Shown in pieces: positions 58,601-64,000 of a stretch of 64,000 bases of DNA. This DNA is from Rotaria sordida (lineage: Eukaryota; Rotifera; Eurotatoria; Philodinida; Philodinidae): contig CAJNOL010001287.1 in assembly GCA_905250125.1 (NCBI GenBank), positions 1 through 64,000 on the forward strand, read 5' to 3'. Position numbers and translations under genes: made by a program. The notes beneath the pieces are model-generated. The model had not been told where the DNA came from and did no database searches. It worked only from the letters and a program-made list of their open reading frames with translations. Position 1 is the stretch's first letter. Each line of letters begins with the position of its first letter.

Positions 58601-60566
58601 GTCACGAAATTTATCAACACATCACTGACAAAAGTATTTTTTTTTATGCTTGTAACGTTTTAAAAGAAGGTGGTAAAAAATGCAACGGTCACTCATATTA
58701 TTCAGAATCTTTCGCTCTTTCAGATAGTACTCTTAAAAACAAATTTCTACACTTCCTACTCAAATCGCCATTTGAACTTAATGCAAGTATTACTGAAAAA
58801 ATCAAAAATACTTTGTTCTTATAATTTTGAGCAGTACTGGAGATACGTATTGCGCTTAGAAAAACGCATCGAATGCGGTGTGGTAGTATCTAATGATAAC
58901 TGAAATTTTTTTTTTGCTGATGCTTTTCTCATATTTGTTGCTCTATAATATTTCTTAAAAATATTACTTCATTCCTGAACACTTATCTCAGAAGAATAAC
59001 ATGAGATTGAAAATACCAAGACAGAATATTTAGTTAGGCAAGATGTAACCGGATAAATATATATATATATATATACTTATATGGTGTTTATCTCCGGCTT
59101 AACTTATTTTTTAGGTAAATTTGTGCACATTTAAGTATAAGGTGAATTTAAATATTATACTTATCACAATGAAATTCACTAAGTTTCATATGATGTCTTC
59201 TACAAGTATCCCTAGAAACTCAATTAAGTATCAGCACAGAAGATATATGAGATATTGCACGAACATACCCAATCACAGCTACATCCAATATCTCCTATAT
59301 TAATACTTAATTAAGTTTTCGAGGAAATCCCGAAAAAAAAAACCATGTAATTCTAAGGTTTAAGTTAGGCCGATTTACTATCAAGATTATTTTTTAATTA
59401 CGATTTAATTTATAAATTTCATAAATGAATATGAAATGGAGTTTTTAAACAAACAGTATCTCAAAAAAATGATTCTATCAATGATTAAATTCATTCTCTT
59501 ATTGTTAAAAATTCCTAGCAATGGAGTTTATCAGCAAATATCGTTAAGTCGCGACCGCTTCCGTGCACATCTCTGAGTAGTACTGCATATTATGTGATGG
59601 ATTAGTTTATATTTTATTTTCATTTTTAATAGTCTAATATACAAAAACAAAAGCAATAAAAAATATTTGCTCACCAAATCTGCATCAAGTCCATATAAAC
59701 AATGTCTTGTATTAATATCATACTCCGGTTGTGAACGTGTATATCGAATATATTCCATAATTTTATGTTCACCTTCACCCGGTGTCTAATACAAACACAA
59801 TAAATTAAAATTAAAATTAAAATCTTTTCAAATGTGCCTACTAAATGACCAGATAGATGAACATCTACATTTTCCCATAGTGGATCTGTAGTAAGTTTTA
59901 CATGTATAAAATATTTTAATTGTTCATTAAGTTGAGCCATGAATGGTGTTCCTTAATATGAATAAATAGAAAAAATGTGAAAAAGAAAAGTCAAGATGTT
60001 TTTATATAATAATATACCAGGTGTAATTGAATTTGTATCAAAATTTTTAGCAATTATTTCATCTAATGGTTGACCAGATTCGTTTGCAATTGTTTCTAAT
60101 TTCTTAATTCGTTCTCGACCAGCACGAAAACGTCTTGCACGTTGTTGATTCATTTTTGCTCGTGGTGCAACACCATCAACAGCCATAAAAAATACTTTTT
60201 TTGGTTTTATCATTCGAAATAAAAACTTAAAATTTCAAAAAATATATCTTTTTAATTTCTTTTTAAATTATAATAATGACTTACATCAATATAATGAAAA
60301 ATATTTCGAAAAATTTCTTCTTCTGTTACATTTATTTCACAGTTATCTTCATTTATATGTGAACATGCATGAATTATTCCATTCATATCCAAATAAAAAT
60401 TATCAAAATCAGGTATCTTTTCAAAAAACAAAGATAATAAATATTCCATAGAAACAAATATATATATATATATATATAGAATTATAGATACCTGATTATC
60501 ATTAATCACTCGACTTATATTTGGATATCTTTCTGATATCCAACGATAAAATTTTGGTACACCCAT
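49670..60566 (-). CDS. XRN1: 5'-3' exoribonuclease 1
   Basis: Fifteen exons: 60566-60492, 60416-60285, 60225-60018, 59951-59842, 59785-59675, 58104-58019, 57953-57869, 57815-57647, 57592-56870, 55082-53560, 52490-52408, 52349-52266, 52211-52073, 51092-50207, 50151-49670; 1631 residues, all phases consistent. Starts [15 protein letters not shown] as in XRN1 orthologues. Catalytic acidic residues are present: Asp35 (YLDMNGIIH), Asp86 ([15 protein letters not shown]), Glu179/181 (TPGEGEHKI), Asp209/211 (LYGLDADL), Asp295 ([11 protein letters not shown]). The [16 protein letters not shown] and [10 protein letters not shown] segments of the core follow, then the D1/KOW-type region, an SH3-like region (about 1215-1290) and a Pro/Gln-rich tail with Q8 at 1564-1571. 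Function: processive degradation of 5'-monophosphate, decapped mRNA in the cytoplasm. Odd point: a Ser/Asp/Glu-rich insert (about 413-472) in the region where orthologues also have a variable linker. Length is close to human (1706). Confidence 0.95.
51365..51605. repeat. G/C-richer dispersed repeat in XRN1 intron 13
   Basis: Contains CTAGAGATGCGCGAGACTAC, then GACCAGGATCGAAACTCG and GGTCGGGACCAAAAG, similar in wording to 6625-6720 and 32690-33005. Probably a decayed DNA-transposon fragment. The small plus-strand frame over it is not a gene. Confidence 0.4.
52491..53559. other. XRN1 intron 10, nothing recognised
   Basis: About 1.07 kb of AT-rich intron. The 71-codon minus frame at 53017-53232 has no exon-like borders that keep the XRN1 phase. 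Confidence 0.5.
55165..55420. repeat. Inverted repeat in XRN1 intron 9
   Basis: ATTCCCAAGTAATC...CCATATATTGCTAATATA (about 55168-55220) is mirrored by TATATTAGCAAAATATG...GATTACTTGGAAATG (about 55365-55415). MITE-like. Confidence 0.65.
58372..58839. mobile_element. Tc1/mariner-like MITE in XRN1 intron 5
   Basis: The left end CAGTACTACTCAAAATCATA (preceded by TA) and the right end, mirrored as CAGTACTGCTCAAAATTATA, form 20-bp inverted ends resembling Tc1 termini. Inner arms (58510-58582 with 58670-58741) also pair, for example AAGAGTACTATATGAAAGAG with CTCTTTCAGATAGTACTCTT. TA is not visible outside the right end. Two plus-strand frames (58525-58903) lie across it. It occupies about a third of the 1.57-kb intron. 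Confidence 0.65.
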
Positions 60567-60926
60567 TATATATTCAGATTTTCAAATTTTGTGTACGTAA
60601 TAAAAGATTTTTATGTTTTAAGTATAGACATCTGAAATAAGATGTGGGTAAAAACTTTTAAACACTATAAATGATATTGCAAAAGATATTGATTTTATGA
60701 CACATGATATAAAATTGAATAAATTTCATAAATATAGAATTTATTTATTTTTGTATTTCATACATCCATTCATCTATCGAGATGATAGTCTTTGTTTTAT
60801 CGAATATTATAACCAATCCAATTTGAAAATATTCACAGCGCTCTCTATTCTATTAAACCAATAAGAAAAGAAAATATTGTTTCATGCGGTTTATAATAAG
60901 ACACATGAGAATAATTTTTGAACGAA
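60567..60926. promoter_or_regulatory. Divergent XRN1/RYK intergenic region
   Basis: The XRN1 start (minus) and the RYK start (plus) are 360 bp apart, so both promoters must lie here or overlap. AT-rich, with TATAAAATTG (60708) and TTTATAATAAG as possible but unproven TATA-like words. Shared regulation is inference. Confidence 0.45.
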
Positions 60927-63900
60927 ATGAATATCTTACTTATCATATTATTAATTAATTTAATTAATGCTCAACTTAATTTATATCTTGATTCAGTTTC
61001 TGTTGAACAATTATTTGGTATTTTTTAAATTTGAATATTTTATATATCATATTCAAAGTTCTTTTTTTTTGTGTGTAATATTTAGAATTAAAAGAACATC
61101 GATTATATTTTATTAATGAAAATCGTATTCGACAATCAGCATTTGAATCTTCTTTATCGGTATCTGCTAATATTCATTTTGTTGAATTTACTTGGAATGA
61201 AGATAGATTTGATATTGATAAAGTATGTTATATAAAATATATTTAATAAATTGCAGATTTCGACAAAAATTAGGCTATAGTTTGACAAAGAAAGATTTTT
61301 AAGGAAATTCATTCAAAGCTCATTTTAAGGGTACGCTCTCCTTTCGTAAGCCAAATTATTTTTTTGTGACTATTATATAGCCTGTAGTAATATCTATCTA
61401 CTGAATATTCAAACATTGTCTTTAAATGTTAAAAGATTCGACAAAATATGTCAAGTTAGCGAAAACTGTTCATGGGTTTGCACTTTTCTCGAACAAATAT
61501 TTCATGAAAAAAAACCGCAGAAACGCCCCTATTTCTACAGTCGACTAAGTCAGATCTAACTGAAACTTTTTTTCACATCTCATATACATTGTTTGGGATG
61601 GGTATTCTTTCCATTATTCTGCTAATTTTTCGCAGCTCTTATAAAAAAGTATGCGTTTTTTAGGTTAACTTCAATACTTTGACTTTTTTTGTTCAAACAA
61701 CAAAAAAAACTATTCAGCTCGATCAAACATAACATCTTGGAGAAACGGAGGGGCCATTCTTCGCCATTGTGATCTCAAGATCTCATAGGAGACAGAATCC
61801 GAGAACTTTAAGTCTATGCCAACTTTTATTCTACTCGTCAAGATCTACCTATCCTTTCTTTGTTTATGTACTCATTTATCTTTTTTTTGGTTTTGATTTA
61901 AGTACTCCGTAAAATAGAGGAAATAGTCAGTAAAAAGATATACAAATGATGAGTATATTATATATACTGAGCAGTAAAGTATTCAAATTTGACCAATGAA
62001 AAATATAGATTTTATCAACAGAATTTATTTTTATCCGTATAAAATAGGGTGCGAGTTCGAATAGGTTTTCTTTTGGTTCACATTCACCCTTCAGCTTTAT
62101 AAATAGTAACTTTTTTCATTGTCTGCATCATTTAGCAGATAAATACTTACTCTACATTAAGGTTCATGACGCTTGGCTTTATGACATCTGTATTAAATTG
62201 TTCTCCTTATTAATAAATCATTCAATTTATTGATTTTCTAATCATTTAACTTACTATTGACTATTTTATCTATTTTACTGACCAGATATTTTGATTCTAT
62301 TTTTTTATTTTACAGTCAAAGTTATACTATGAATATAATACAAGTTCGAGTGATGAACAATCTTTATTACGGCCAGTATTAAATATAATTGAAAAAGGAA
62401 TTGTGCCAAAAGAAATTTCGAGTAAGAATAAAATTGATTTGAATGGAAAAAAATTTTTATTTCTACTGTCTTTTTTTGGATGATTATAGCATTTAGTATA
62501 TTGTTTCCTTGTTTAACAACAAATCGAATTAATTGTTCAGTATTATTTCGATTGTATAATTCAACAACAAATCATACAACAATGATTATAAATTTAAAAT
62601 TTTTGAAATATTGTCGAATTGAAACAACAATTAATCAATCTGTACTTTCACAATTTTATAATTCAAATCAAATTATGGATTATCTACTTATTAAAGAATG
62701 TAAGTTTATACAAAAAAAAAACAAATTCTATTGAAATTTTTTTTCTGATTCTTATTCAGCTCGACATCGAGATTTTACATCGATAACAATAACAACTATA
62801 TTTACTTATTCATTAATTATTGCTTTTGTTGTTTTTTTAATTGTATTTTGTACAGCTATAAGTTTATTTTGTCTTTATCGATTGACAACAACAAATAAGA
62901 CAATATCGAATGAGTAAGTATTTTTATTCGATTTAGAATATGAATGTATATATTTTGAATGAACTTTTATAGTTTAAGTCATGATAATCAAGATCATCCT
63001 GCATTACCCATGTCATTTGATATGACAACTTTTGAAGATGTTAGTCTATATTCATGTACTCAATATGATTTTACGAAAACAACTGATGAACTCTTATCTT
63101 CAGTTACTTTTGCTGATTGTACTATTGATCAAAATCGTGTTACACTACATGAAATCATTATGGAAGGTATACTGGTTTTTTTATTTGTTGATTAGTATTT
63201 CTTCAAGAATGATCATATTGGTCATTTCATGAACGATAAACTATTTAAAAAATTAATTTTCGAGAGAAAAAAGTCGTGTTAGTATTCTAAAAGCATGGTT
63301 ACGATGAGAATTTTGAGAAAATAATAAGGAATATAATGATTTTTAAGTGGAATCAAATAATATTTATTCATATATAGATCTGAAAAAAGTTTATTCATTA
63401 TTCTTTATTAGCTTTGAAAGTCTCGTTTTTTACATATTGTTTGAAACTAAATATTGTCTTTTACTTATTTGCTCAGAGGAGTTGTCATTAAATTGAGGAA
63501 AAACTAAATGGTACATTCTGTAGACAGCTTCTAATATTACAAACACTATCGAAAGTTTTTTCTGAGCATGCTTAGATTTACTTTCTCTTAGCGATGTGAC
63601 AGAGTGTGAACATACAAATGAAAAAAGACTTTTATAACCAAATAAGAAGTTCAAAGCCAATTCGAAACAGTACAAATCTTTCTTTAGAATCGCTAGATGA
63701 TGATAAGATAAAAATTTTTTGTTTCAGGACTTGATAAGGTCTCTAGAATACCGGTTTCTTCTGAAGTCCGATCTTGCTGAAAATTTCAAAATAGATGCGG
63801 TTCGTGTTGTAGAGTCTATCCTAAAGTTTTCGGATTTTATTCTCATATGATTAGAGAGATATCTGCTAATTACTTCTTTATAGTTAGTTGAAAGGGTCAA

Positions 63901-64000
63901 CATGTTTACACTTGTAAAGAATTAAAGTCAAATGTAAGATGAGTCGGTCCAATTTTGTCCAAAATAGCCCATATATATTACTACGAAATAATATGCTGAT
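60927..64000 (+). CDS. RYK: RYK-type Wnt co-receptor (WIF domain), 3' part beyond window
   Basis: Six exons seen: 60927-61017, 61086-61222, 62316-62421, 62490-62699, 62760-62913, 62973-63166; 297 codons plus one base, phases consistent. Residues 1-15 are a signal peptide (MNILLIILLINLINA). A WIF-type Wnt-binding domain follows (about 16-165), with LYLDSVSVEQLF, LYFINENRI and HFVEFTWNEDRFDI, the order and words seen in RYK. One membrane segment lies at about 195-221. The juxtamembrane region then reaches RVTLHEIIME at 288-297, matching the strand just before the kinase glycine loop, where the sixth donor (GGTATACTGG) falls. No kinase exon is present between 63167 and 64000, so the (usually catalytically impaired) kinase domain lies outside. 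Single-pass plasma membrane receptor for Wnt in other animals. A partial gene, not truncated by mutation as far as can be seen. Confidence 0.88.

Noticed and set aside
58525-58903. Two plus-strand frames of 99 and 77 codons
   Set aside because: Both lie across the palindromic arms of the Tc1-like MITE in XRN1 intron 5; no transposase motif.
1-64000. tRNA, rRNA and CRISPR arrays
   Set aside because: No cloverleaf-like sequence with recognisable A and B boxes, no rRNA segment, and no regularly spaced identical repeats with unique spacers; the 34-bp arrays have no spacers and are diverged.
62316-64000. RYK kinase exon within the window
   Set aside because: No sequence after 63167 encodes a glycine loop or other kinase motif in phase 1; the kinase must lie beyond the window end.

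Overview
This is a eukaryotic (animal) nuclear window. It is AT-rich, with short GT-AG introns, third codon positions biased to A/T, low-complexity Asn/Gln runs in proteins, and two assembly gaps (10 N at 14979-14988, 100 N at 33513-33612). The conserved genes (XRN1, CAPZB, geminin, RYK, an aminergic GPCR) are metazoan. A decayed GPCR at 21343-22349 recalls the expanded orphan receptors of bdelloid rotifers. With the AT-rich codon use and many small palindromic elements, a bdelloid rotifer (Rotaria-like) is my best guess. This is inference; no search was run.

Layout. Positions 1-14500 hold no recognisable cellular gene and are dominated by mobile DNA. The main object is a foldback-type element (about 3345-12150). 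Its arms are inverted arrays of a roughly 34-bp repeat, about 16 units on the left and 32 on the right. It contains a hAT-like element (7032-10538) with an 8-bp target duplication, a further inverted repeat, a near-perfect palindrome, and a 2.8-kb insertion that splits the left arm. A 54-residue PMP3 gene follows (14510-14736). Positions 14750-23860 hold MITEs (TA-flanked, TTAA-flanked and GTGAAACACGAT-ended), a small orphan ORF and the GPCR pseudogene. Positions 23867-32399 (minus) encode a 16-exon, 758-residue protein that joins a degenerate Nudix-like domain, an EF-hand pair and an intact PPP serine/threonine phosphatase. Positions 32400-35200 hold repeats and a coiled-coil relic. Positions 35203-38879 (minus) encode an aminergic GPCR with a very long third cytoplasmic loop.

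The last third is gene-dense. Geminin (43488-45947), CAPZB (46258-48344) and XRN1 (49670-60566) run head to tail on the minus strand. A RYK gene (from 60927, plus) is divergent from XRN1 across 360 bp and runs off the window before its kinase domain. I rebuilt the multi-exon genes by hand; intron phases agree at every junction and reading frames stay open.

The genes are a mixture of roles: mRNA decay (XRN1), actin capping (CAPZB), replication licensing (geminin), Wnt and amine signalling (RYK, GPCR), membrane proteolipid (PMP3) and a possibly calcium-responsive phosphatase. They form no single pathway. The most unusual items are the Nudix/EF-hand/PPP protein, the foldback element, and the palindromic MITEs found in most of the longest introns.
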